From Christensenella sp. UBA7588 (GTDB taxonomy: Bacteria; Bacillota; Clostridia; Christensenellales; CAG-917), in NCBI GenBank assembly GCA_002478945.1, contig DLKM01000028.1, forward strand, positions 193,272 through 216,836: DNA of 23,565 nt, given 5' to 3'. Position numbers and translations under genes: made by a program. Below the pieces are notes generated by a model. It saw nothing but the letters and a program-made list of their open reading frames with translations, was not told the origin of the DNA and did not search any database. The stretch's first letter is position 1. Every line of letters begins with the position of its first letter. This document shows positions 7,806 to 14,406 of the stretch, one piece after another.

Positions 7806-7834
7806 ATTTTATTGTATAACCGCGTTTAAGTCAA
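7806..7834 (-). promoter_or_regulatory. promoter abutting the start codon of the zinc-ribbon gene
   Basis: On the minus strand: TTGACT (7834-7829), 17-base spacer, TAAAAT (7811-7806). The predicted transcription start, about 7 bases on, falls next to the ATG at 7798. Confidence 0.55.
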
Positions 7835-7894
7835 TGTTATGTTTCAATATGCTTCCTATTTTTTTGATTTTTCGGACAAATGTAAAATTCGGTA

Positions 7895-7923
7895 TTGAAA
7901 AGTATAAGCATATAATGTAAAAT
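7895..7923 (+). promoter_or_regulatory. promoter of the GPH symporter gene
   Basis: TTGAAA (7895-7900), 17-base spacer, TAAAAT (7918-7923). A small hairpin TGCGC-GAAT-GCGCA sits at 7939-7952, touching the AGAGGGGA ribosome binding site. Confidence 0.5.
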
Positions 7924-7964
7924 ATATTCATATTTATATTGCGCGAATGCGCAGAGGGGAAAAT

Positions 7965-9707
7965 ATGTCAGATTTGGTAGAAGCAAAGCAAAAGAAAAAG
8001 GGTGCGCTCAACGCAAATATGTGGATTTACGCACTCGGACTTATGGGTATCAACCTCGGCATCGGATTGATAAACAGTTATCAGGCAGAGTTTTTCAACA
8101 AAATTCTTCGCGCAGATTTGATGGCGGTTGCAGGCATTATTCTTGCCGCAAAATTCATTTCGATTATTGCAGACTTCGTAATCGGCAATCTCATTGACAG
8201 AGCCAATTTCAAAGCGGGCAAAATGCGTCCGTGGATACTTATTTCCGCGTTTCCTCTTGCCGTTCTTACGATGTTCTCGTTTGCGGGATTCAATTTTCCC
8301 GACTCGGTCGGAGGCACGGTAGGAAAGTACATTTATATCGTTTTCATCGTCGTGTTGTGGAACATAAGTATGACGCTTGCGGATATTCCGTCGCAAGGTA
8401 TGCTTTCGCTCATTTCCAAGAATGCTGACGAAGTCAACAATGCGGCAGGTCTCGGCAACACTCTCAAATCGATTGCGCTTGCCGCTCCCGGCGTATTTAT
8501 CAGTTTCGTATGTATACTCACAGGCTCGGGCGGCGCGGTGCGCAAGGAAGAATACCTTATTACCGCAGGCATTATGGCAGGTCTCGGGCTTATTTTCCAA
8601 CTCCTTATGTACTTCAAGTGCAAAGAAGTGGTAAAATCCAACGTTGCGGCAGGAATGAGTTTCAAAGAGATGTTCAGAGAACTCAAAAACAACAAAATGT
8701 TGCTTATCGTTTTCGGAACGTACATTCTCGGCTTCGGCAGAAATATAGGCCTCGGCATTGCGGTGCAGGCAACGTGTATTCTCATTCGCGACGGCATAGA
8801 CTTGTCCTTTATCGGTATGGGTACTCTTTACGGAGACGCGTGCAGTTGGGCAATAGGTATCACGTCTGCGATTTCGAGTATGGTTACAATCGTCTTAAAC
8901 CCGATTATCAACAAGAAACTCGGAGAAAAGAGATACTTTATCATTGCAGGATTCTACGGCTTTATAGTCACTTTGGTTTCGACTCTGGCGTATGCTTTGA
9001 GTCCCGACAAGAGCTTTGCAAGAAGCATCTGGGCAATCTGGATTTATCAATTCCTGCTCGGCTTTGCTTACGGTCCCAACGGCTACTTGCCTATGGTTAT
9101 GACTGCCGACATCGTAGATTATCAGGAATGGAAAACTGGAAAGCGCACGGAAGGCACGCAATTTGCTATCCTTTCTATGTCCAACAAACTTTCCAACGCA
9201 CTCTCCGTTTCGCTCGGTATTTTGTTCGTAGGTATGATAGGCTACAACGCCGCGTCTTATGCCGAAGCGGCGTCCGTGGGCGTGCAGGGAAGCGTAGAAA
9301 ACCTCAATTCGATTGCAAATTACGTTACATACGATATGCAAAACAAGACGTGGCTCGTATACTTCTTGTTGCCGGGGCTTTGTATGCTTGCAAGCTCGCT
9401 GTTGATGTTCTTCTATAAGATTGACGAAAAGACAAAGAAACAGATGCGAGAAGAACTTGCCGAGCGCAGAGCGCAACAAAACGCCGCAGACAACATCGAC
9501 AACGACGCCGACGGTCAGGTGTTCGACGAAGTCGAAGCCCCTATCCAAGGCGAATCGTTTGACGAGATTTTGGCGGAAAGTTACGAAGCGGAAGAAAACG
9601 CAATCGAATCTTCTCAATCCAACGAATCGCAAAACGATAACGGAGATAACGACGACGATAACGGAGATGACGGAGGAGACATCGGCGGCGCGGGATTCGT
9701 GGGATAA
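7965..9707 (+). CDS. GPH-type (glycoside-pentoside-hexuronide:cation) MFS symporter with acidic tail
   Basis: A 580-residue, 12-segment transporter of the melibiose-permease-like GPH branch of the major facilitator superfamily. It presumably couples sugar or glycoside uptake to Na+ or H+. Typical GPH features include the N-terminal NLIDRANFKAGKMRPWI loop after the second helix, WNISMTLADIPSQGMLSLISKN, and the mid-protein DIVDYQEWKTGKRTEGTQFAILSMSNKLSNALS. Family members usually end near 450-500 residues. Here a roughly 85-residue hydrophilic tail follows, rich in Asp, Glu and Asn and ending in a Gly-rich GGAGFVG. I chose ATG 7965 because AGAGGGGA lies six bases upstream; an in-frame ATG at 7947 overlaps that site. 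No glycosidase gene is adjacent, so the substrate is open. Confidence 0.88.
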   Translation: MSDLVEAKQKKKGALNANMWIYALGLMGINLGIGLINSYQAEFFNKILRADLMAVAGIILAAKFISIIADFVIGNLIDRANFKAGKMRPWILISAFPLAVLTMFSFAGFNFPDSVGGTVGKYIYIVFIVVLWNISMTLADIPSQGMLSLISKNADEVNNAAGLGNTLKSIALAAPGVFISFVCILTGSGGAVRKEEYLITAGIMAGLGLIFQLLMYFKCKEVVKSNVAAGMSFKEMFRELKNNKMLLIVFGTYILGFGRNIGLGIAVQATCILIRDGIDLSFIGMGTLYGDACSWAIGITSAISSMVTIVLNPIINKKLGEKRYFIIAGFYGFIVTLVSTLAYALSPDKSFARSIWAIWIYQFLLGFAYGPNGYLPMVMTADIVDYQEWKTGKRTEGTQFAILSMSNKLSNALSVSLGILFVGMIGYNAASYAEAASVGVQGSVENLNSIANYVTYDMQNKTWLVYFLLPGLCMLASSLLMFFYKIDEKTKKQMREELAERRAQQNAADNIDNDADGQVFDEVEAPIQGESFDEILAESYEAEENAIESSQSNESQNDNGDNDDDNGDDGGDIGGAGFVG

Positions 9708-9736
9708 AACGTAGCGCATAAATTGTTTTAACTAAC

Positions 9737-9764
9737 AAAAAACCTCGCAAATTGCGAGGTTTTT
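9737..9764. terminator. bidirectional terminator
   Basis: AAAAACCTCGCAA and TTGCGAGGTTTTT form a near-perfect palindrome with A and T flanks. It sits between the convergent symporter (plus) and dnaI-like gene (minus). Confidence 0.8.
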
Positions 9765-9802
9765 CATATCGTTTTTATCGTATGTTTTACGCTTTGCGAC
9801 CG

Positions 9803-10726
9803 TTAATTAGCGAGGCGCAAATCTTTGCCTTCGAACTTGATTATCATAGAATGTTGCTTGTGGCAGAGTCGGGAATATATGCGTTCTCCGTATCTTGCAA
9901 GCAATCTTTCCATATCGAGATTTGTCGTGATTATCGTTGCCAATCCTTTGGATTGTCTTTCTTCTACGACCAGCAACAGATATTCTACGGTTACTCGTTT
10001 CAGCATAGGCTCGGTGCCGAGGTCGTCGATTACGAGTAGGTCTGCGGTCAGCACGTCGTGCATAAGGGAATTGCGCTCGGCAATGGGGGAGGTATGAGTG
10101 GTAAGCATAAGCGAATTGAACTCATACGCGCTCATAATTTTTGCGCTATATCCTTTTTCGACAACGCCTCGTGCGATTGCGCTCGCAAGGCAAGTCTTGC
10201 CCGTGCCTACGCCGCCCGTAAAAAGAAGATTGATATTTCTTACGTCGGGGAACTTTGCAACGTATTTCTGCATCTGTTCGTAGAGCATAGCAAGATTTGC
10301 TCTCTCTTTTTCGTCCTTGACGTTTGCGAGGTTGCAGTCCGCAAAAGAGAACGGGGCTTTTTTGTCCAACTCGCATTCGGTCTTTAAGTTTTCGATATAG
10401 TCGTCAAAGACGCATTTGCACATCTTCCCGTTGTGCGTTCCGCTATCGCCGCATATAGGACAAATCGGTTTATGTTGAAAGTCTTTTTCGTCAAAACCGT
10501 ATTTTTTGAGCGCGTTTTGATACGTTAAACGTGCGTTTTGCACCTTTTGAGTATCGTCGCTACCGCTTGTCATAGCGTCGAACATTGCGTTTGTATACGC
10601 TTTGTTGGCGTCGGATATTTCGGGAACGGCAAACGCCTTTTGAGCCGTAAGAGCGGCTTTGCGTTTTGCGGCTTCTATTTTTTCTCTGCGCTCGGTAAGC
10701 GTCTTGTTTAAGGCTCTGTTTTTCAT
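9803..10726 (-). CDS. dnaI: DnaI/DnaC-like helicase-loader AAA+ ATPase
   Basis: A 307-residue ATPase, close to Bacillus DnaI (311), that would load the replicative helicase onto DNA. The N-terminal part is helical (about 1-95), followed by a zinc-binding motif CPICGDSGTHNGKMCKC (about 100-115). The AAA+ module shows Walker A GGVGTGKTCLA, Walker B LLVIDDLGTEP, sensor-1 TTNLDMERLL and the arginine-finger region GERIYSRL. The gene follows the DnaB/DnaD-like gene and starts two bases after its stop (ATG 10726). A GTG at 10735 overlapping that stop is an alternative start. The arrangement matches Bacillus dnaB-dnaI, so translational coupling is likely. The gene symbol is by analogy. Confidence 0.88.
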   Translation of the reverse strand: MKNRALNKTLTERREKIEAAKRKAALTAQKAFAVPEISDANKAYTNAMFDAMTSGSDDTQKVQNARLTYQNALKKYGFDEKDFQHKPICPICGDSGTHNGKMCKCVFDDYIENLKTECELDKKAPFSFADCNLANVKDEKERANLAMLYEQMQKYVAKFPDVRNINLLFTGGVGTGKTCLASAIARGVVEKGYSAKIMSAYEFNSLMLTTHTSPIAERNSLMHDVLTADLLVIDDLGTEPMLKRVTVEYLLLVVEERQSKGLATIITTNLDMERLLARYGERIYSRLCHKQHSMIIKFEGKDLRLAN

Positions 10727-10728
10727 AT

Positions 10729-12177
10729 TTACCACTCTATGTCTTTGAGACTGTCTATGCTCGTGATTACCGACTGCAATTCTTCCTGCGAATAACTGCG
10801 TTCGTCAAAGTCTTTTTCGCGAGGCTTGTTTTGCGCCGCAGACAGAGGCGTAAACTTTTTGGCTTGTTCCACGCTCGTAATTCCGTTGGCTTTGTAGGAG
10901 GACAGCAACTGGTTGATAAACGGAGTGGGGTAGGTTTTGCCCACGGCCTGTTCGGACGCGTACAAAATGACGTCGTCGGTAAATCCCCACGTTACGCTCC
11001 AAGTGCGGTAATACTCTCTGTCGGTACCCGTAACGGAGCGAGTGCGTCCCGTCTTTTCGATAATCTTTTTGATTTTTGCGTCAAGCTCGATTTGAGCAAG
11101 CAGATACTCGTCTATGCTTTGCGAAGTCAAGAGACCTTGCTTGTAAAACTTTTCCACCACGGTATTCATACCGTCGAGAGTGCGGACGTTGCTTATAAAG
11201 CAATGATGCGCAATCTTTTTCAACGCTTCGTCGTCAAAGCCTTTTGCCGTCCACGGCACTATGTACACTTCGATTTCGTGGTCGAACGATTCGTAGTAGA
11301 CGCCGAGGTTTTTATTTACGCCGACAGCGATGTCTTTGAGGTGTTCTCTGTGCGCCTGATAATCGAGCATTTCTTCGGCTGTGAATATCGACATTCTGTA
11401 AAACTCGTCGAGTTTTTGGTCGAGTTTTTTGAAGTTTTTTGTGCCTTTTACGGTTTTTGCCGCCGTGAGAATCGCGTCAAGCTCGTATCCCCAACTTCTC
11501 GTCCATTTGAGGAGCATTTGTTTTTCCTCGAGGTCGGCTCCGCCTTTGCGGTTGAGTGCGACAAGCACTTTCTGCATTTGCTCGGACTGTTTGTCGTATT
11601 CGTTGAGTTTGTCCTCTACGTCGCTTACCGTGCGCACTCCGTCCGCAACCCAGTTGCGAGCGACGGTCAATATATACGGGTATCTGACGCTCATTCCTTT
11701 TAGATTGATGCAGTACTGCACAATCATAAGCATTGCGTCTTGCTCGAGCTTGCTTTCGTCAAGGAACATATAGTACTCGTTGTATTCGTTGGGCGTGAGC
11801 ATACGCTCGGGGAACAGTTGTTGCAGGTGCGCGTTGAAATCGTTCCACTTTTCGCTCTTGTACTTTTTGGGAGTTTGCATAGAGCGTTTGAGGCTGAGAT
11901 ACTGAACTTCGAGCGGTTGTTTGGATACGATTTGCACAAGCCCCATATCTTCAAAATAACCGTATGCCGCAACGATTTCGCTTTCCGTCATATCAAGACG
12001 CGCGCAAAGTTCCTCGACGGTGTTGGTTTTGCTCGGGTTGGAGCAAAGATACAAACCGTAAAGGTATACTTTGATTTGTTTTTCGTCGCAATAGGGCAAA
12101 TGCTCGTTGATAAACAAATTGTCTACGAGCGTAAACGTATCCATCAAAAAATCGCTTGAAAATTTTGCAAAACTCAC
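10729..12177 (-). CDS. DnaB/DnaD-like replication initiation protein
   Basis: A 482-residue protein, close to Bacillus DnaB (472), the primosome component that recruits the helicase-loader complex at oriC and at restart sites. A winged-helix domain lies at the N-terminus (about 1-115: FINEHLPYCDEKQIKVYLYGLYLC...EELCARLDMTESEIVAAYGYFEDMGLV). At least three DnaD/DnaB_2-type repeats follow, marked by tryptophan-containing helices: YPYILTVARNWVADGV, LLKWTRSWGYELDAILTAAK and YYRTWSVTWGFTDDVILYASE. A further weaker unit lies around LKKIAHHCFISNVRTLDGMNTVVEKFYKQGL. The start is GTG 12177, fixed by AGAGGT seven bases upstream. It is followed directly by the dnaI-like gene. Confidence 0.88.
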   Translation of the reverse strand: MSFAKFSSDFLMDTFTLVDNLFINEHLPYCDEKQIKVYLYGLYLCSNPSKTNTVEELCARLDMTESEIVAAYGYFEDMGLVQIVSKQPLEVQYLSLKRSMQTPKKYKSEKWNDFNAHLQQLFPERMLTPNEYNEYYMFLDESKLEQDAMLMIVQYCINLKGMSVRYPYILTVARNWVADGVRTVSDVEDKLNEYDKQSEQMQKVLVALNRKGGADLEEKQMLLKWTRSWGYELDAILTAAKTVKGTKNFKKLDQKLDEFYRMSIFTAEEMLDYQAHREHLKDIAVGVNKNLGVYYESFDHEIEVYIVPWTAKGFDDEALKKIAHHCFISNVRTLDGMNTVVEKFYKQGLLTSQSIDEYLLAQIELDAKIKKIIEKTGRTRSVTGTDREYYRTWSVTWGFTDDVILYASEQAVGKTYPTPFINQLLSSYKANGITSVEQAKKFTPLSAAQNKPREKDFDERSYSQEELQSVITSIDSLKDIEW

Positions 12178-12301
12178 TTTTGTTACCTCTTTTTATGCGG
12201 AGTTTTATATTATCACAAAAACTTTCAAGGCAAAAGCGAAAAAACGCCGAATTTGTTATAATTCAATATATAGTGTCTTGCACGCGCGCGACCCCTATCG
12301 G

Positions 12302-12859
12302 TTATTCCTCGTCGTCATCGTCCTCGTCTCTGCCTATAATTCGTCTGTAAGGTTGAGTGTCGAATTTTGACGAATGAGGAAGCGGAATATGCGCAGCAAT
12401 CATCGCTTTTTTGAGCGCGAAAGTAAACGGCAAGCCCAAAACGAGGCAAGTTATAATCTGCGATGCGAGAATCTCGAACATCGAAATATAGTATATCGAC
12501 GAAGCGTCGTTGAGAACGAATATCAACGGAACAAGCAACGTGTTGGCAATTATCGGCGGCAGAGTGGACAGCAACGGCTTGCGACGGAGAAAATACGTTC
12601 CCAAAGCACCCAAAAGCGTTGCGAGAGTCCCGAGTACCATATCGAAAACTCCGAACGGAGAAAAGAAGAAGTTGGTAAAGAAACATCCGACGGTAAGCCC
12701 TACGATTGCTTCGGGGAATATCAGCGGAAGCAAAACCAAAATTTCCGATATGCGAAACTGTATCGGACCGAAAGATATTGCCGAAAGAGCTACGGAGAGG
12801 GCAAAATACAAGGCGGCAATAATGCCTGCCCTTGCCACGAAAACAAGTGACTTTTTCAA
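12302..12859 (-). CDS. queT: QueT family queuosine-precursor transporter (ECF S component)
   Basis: A 185-residue integral membrane protein of the QueT family, the substrate-binding component of an energy-coupling-factor transporter for queuosine precursors such as preQ1. Seen: an N-terminal helix and then the family signature GPIQFRISEILVLLPLIFPEAIVGLTVGCFFTN, followed by FGVFDMVLGTLATLLGALGTYFL. In total there are about five to six membrane segments. The C-terminus ends in an acidic run (GRDEDDDDEE). The start must be TTG at 12859: it follows GAGGTG with a six-base gap to GAGG, and the next in-frame Met is deep inside the domain. The leader carries a preQ1-I riboswitch candidate, which supports the substrate. 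The shared ATPase and T components are not in this window. Confidence 0.9.
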   Translation of the reverse strand: MKKSLVFVARAGIIAALYFALSVALSAISFGPIQFRISEILVLLPLIFPEAIVGLTVGCFFTNFFFSPFGVFDMVLGTLATLLGALGTYFLRRKPLLSTLPPIIANTLLVPLIFVLNDASSIYYISMFEILASQIITCLVLGLPFTFALKKAMIAAHIPLPHSSKFDTQPYRRIIGRDEDDDDEE

Positions 12860-12863
12860 AATA

Positions 12864-12905
12864 CACCTCGGTTTTTTTTATTGATGGGTATTGCCGACAC
12901 CATCG
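12864..12905 (-). promoter_or_regulatory. preQ1-I riboswitch controlling queT translation
   Basis: On the minus strand, P1 is GATGG (12904-12900) pairing with CCATC (12887-12883). The loop contains TCGG followed by the recognition-type C and then AATACCC. After P1 comes an A-rich linker (AATAAAAAAAA) and then CCGA (12871-12868), complementary to the loop TCGG (12897-12894). This is the H-type pseudoknot of class I preQ1 aptamers. CCGA overlaps the ribosome binding site GAGGTG (12869-12864), so ligand binding should mask it and reduce translation of queT. The fold is read from sequence; ligand binding is inferred from family knowledge and from the queT gene it precedes. Confidence 0.82.
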
Positions 12906-12910
12906 AAGAT

Positions 12911-12939
12911 ATGTTATCATATTAAAAAGCAAAACGCAA
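12911..12939 (-). promoter_or_regulatory. promoter of the riboswitch-queT transcript
   Basis: On the minus strand: TTGCGT (12939-12934), 17-base spacer, TAACAT (12916-12911). The predicted start near 12904-12905 falls exactly at the 5' edge of riboswitch stem P1. Confidence 0.5.
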
Positions 12940-12945
12940 ACGCAT

Positions 12946-12975
12946 TTGACTTTAATTTGCGACAACGCATATAAT
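12946..12975 (+). promoter_or_regulatory. promoter of the flavin-reductase-like operon
   Basis: TTGACT (12946-12951), 18-base spacer, perfect TATAAT (12970-12975). It is divergent from the queT promoter. Confidence 0.7.
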
Positions 12976-12995
12976 AAATTTTGCAAGGAGCGTGT

Positions 12996-13466
12996 ATGAA
13001 CAGATTTGACGATTTGAGTTGTTTGGATACGGCGTTTAAGTCGGGTGCATTCTTATGCTCGCAAGACAACGTGATGGTCGCAAGTTGGGGGCTTGTGGGC
13101 GTGATGTGGGGCAAGCGCGTTTTCGTCGCACCCGTGCGCGAAAGTCGTTACACCAAAGAATGCATCGACCGTTCGGGCAGTTTTGCGGTGTGTATACCTC
13201 GTCCTTTCGATATGCTTGACGCAATAAAATTTTGCGGAAGTAAAAGCGGGCGCGAGTATGATAAATGGGCGGAATGCGGACTTGAAAAAAGAAAAGCGAA
13301 AAGCATAGACGCAACGCTCGTGGGCGGTTGCGACAAGTATCTCGAATGCAAAGTTATATGCAAGATTCCGATGGACGGAGCAGATATTTCCTCTGTCGAA
13401 AAGTGGTATCCGTACGGAGATTTGCACACGTTATATTTCGGAGAAATAGTTGAGGAATACAGATGA
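12996..13466 (+). CDS. flavin reductase-like (flavoredoxin-type) FMN-binding protein
   Basis: A 156-residue cytoplasmic protein of the flavin reductase-like domain family (split-barrel FMN binding), typical of anaerobe flavoredoxins that pass electrons to unknown partners. Family landmarks are GAFLCSQDNVMVASWGLVGVMWGKRVFVAPVRESRYTKECIDRSGSFAVCIP near the N-terminus and a Tyr/Gly-containing C-terminus (YGDLHTLYFGEIVEEYR). Start ATG 12996 follows AAGGAG by five bases; a longer TTG frame from 12981 would place that site inside the coding region. The stop overlaps the next gene's ATG (ATGA), so the two are translationally coupled. The physiological electron donor and acceptor cannot be inferred. 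Confidence 0.85.
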   Translation: MNRFDDLSCLDTAFKSGAFLCSQDNVMVASWGLVGVMWGKRVFVAPVRESRYTKECIDRSGSFAVCIPRPFDMLDAIKFCGSKSGREYDKWAECGLEKRKAKSIDATLVGGCDKYLECKVICKIPMDGADISSVEKWYPYGDLHTLYFGEIVEEYR

Positions 13467-13747
13467 AAATTTGGGCAAAAGTTATGCAATCCGACAAAAT
13501 CAAACGGGACGTTATTTATGAGAGCGAGCTTGCGCTCACACCGTCCAACTATCAAAAAATGTTGCAGGAAATGGCGTATAAACTCGATATAGCAACGCCT
13601 ATATCGTTGCCTTCGCACTTCAAACATTTTGAGAAATTCAACAGAGTGAAATACATTCCGCGCGACTTTATAGAAGAAACGGATTTTACGTCTTTCGTGC
13701 TTGAAAGAGTGGTCGAGAACAAAAAGCCGAAGCAATTCTATATTTGA
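13463..13747 (+). CDS. small conserved-looking protein of unknown function
   Basis: A 94-residue soluble protein starting MKIWAKVMQSDKIKRDVIYES. It has no signal, membrane segment or metal motif. Its ATG overlaps the stop of the flavin-reductase-like gene, and the terminator at 13781-13807 closes the pair. I recall similar short unnamed Clostridia proteins with an IWAK start and an RDFIEE(x)DF C-terminal motif, but no function. Being a real gene is supported by the coupling, the compact fit before the terminator, and an amphipathic, non-repetitive composition. Confidence 0.7.
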   Translation: MKIWAKVMQSDKIKRDVIYESELALTPSNYQKMLQEMAYKLDIATPISLPSHFKHFEKFNRVKYIPRDFIEETDFTSFVLERVVENKKPKQFYI

Positions 13748-13780
13748 CGCATATCGCACAAAACGCTTTTTATATTGTCG

Positions 13781-13807
13781 AAAACGCACGGTAATCGTGC
13801 GTTTTTT
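13781..13807 (+). terminator. terminator after the flavin-reductase-like operon
   Basis: AAAACGCACG (13781-13790) pairs perfectly with CGTGCGTTTT (13796-13805), with a further T-run. Confidence 0.88.
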
Positions 13808-13881
13808 GTATATTGACGTAAAAATTTTCTTATGCGAATATAAGCGACCGTTTGGAAAATACTACAACAAACGGAGGCAGT

Positions 13882-14406
13882 ATGGCATCAGGAATTGTGA
13901 GAAGAATAGATGAACTCGGACGAATAGTCATACCCAAGGAAATGCGCAAAACGATGCGACTTCAAGTGGGGGACGAGATGGAAATATCGTCAAACGGAGA
14001 GGCACTTACGCTCAGACGTTACAGCGGTTTTCAAAGCGTGCTTCCGCTTGCGAAATCCGTTGCGAAAGAATTGAGCAAAGCCGCCGAAGCCGACGTGCTT
14101 TTTGTGAGTGCGAACGGGGTTGTGGTTGCCGAGGGCAAAAACAAAAAGGTTTACGAAAACGCAAGACTTACCGATTCTTTCTGCTCGCTGATAAGACAAA
14201 GAAAAACGGAAATCATACACGGGGAAGAATTAAATCACGTCTTTGAGGACAGGGATTGCGCTTGCTCGTTTTTGGTGGTTCAGCCCGTCGTCGTTGCGGG
14301 GGATTTGGCAGGAGCGTGCATTATGATGCTGGACGGATTGCCGAGCGACGTGGCGAGAGCGTATCAGGGTTTTTGCGTGGGATTGATTGAGGCGAGCCTT
14401 GCGTAA
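13882..14406 (+). CDS. spoVT: SpoVT/AbrB-family transcriptional regulator
   Basis: A 174-residue DNA-binding regulator. SpoVT in Bacillus modulates sigma-G-dependent late sporulation genes. The N-terminal swapped-hairpin AbrB domain is unmistakable (MASGIVRRIDELGRIVIPKE through EMEISSNGEALTLRRY, residues 1-50). The C-terminal part (about 55-174) fits the SpoVT GAF-like domain. Start ATG 13882 follows GGAGG closely; the frame opens at a TTG at 13852, but that would put the site inside the gene. Promoter elements upstream are ambiguous (TTGACG at 13813 with no clean -10), so neither sigma-A nor sigma-G control can be claimed. It heads the spoVT-spoVB-mazG cluster. Confidence 0.95.
   Translation: MASGIVRRIDELGRIVIPKEMRKTMRLQVGDEMEISSNGEALTLRRYSGFQSVLPLAKSVAKELSKAAEADVLFVSANGVVVAEGKNKKVYENARLTDSFCSLIRQRKTEIIHGEELNHVFEDRDCACSFLVVQPVVVAGDLAGACIMMLDGLPSDVARAYQGFCVGLIEASLA

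Noticed and set aside
13808..13842. Sigma-G promoter for spoVT
   Set aside because: GTATA occurs, but no matching -10 element is present at the right distance; a sigma-A assignment is equally imperfect.
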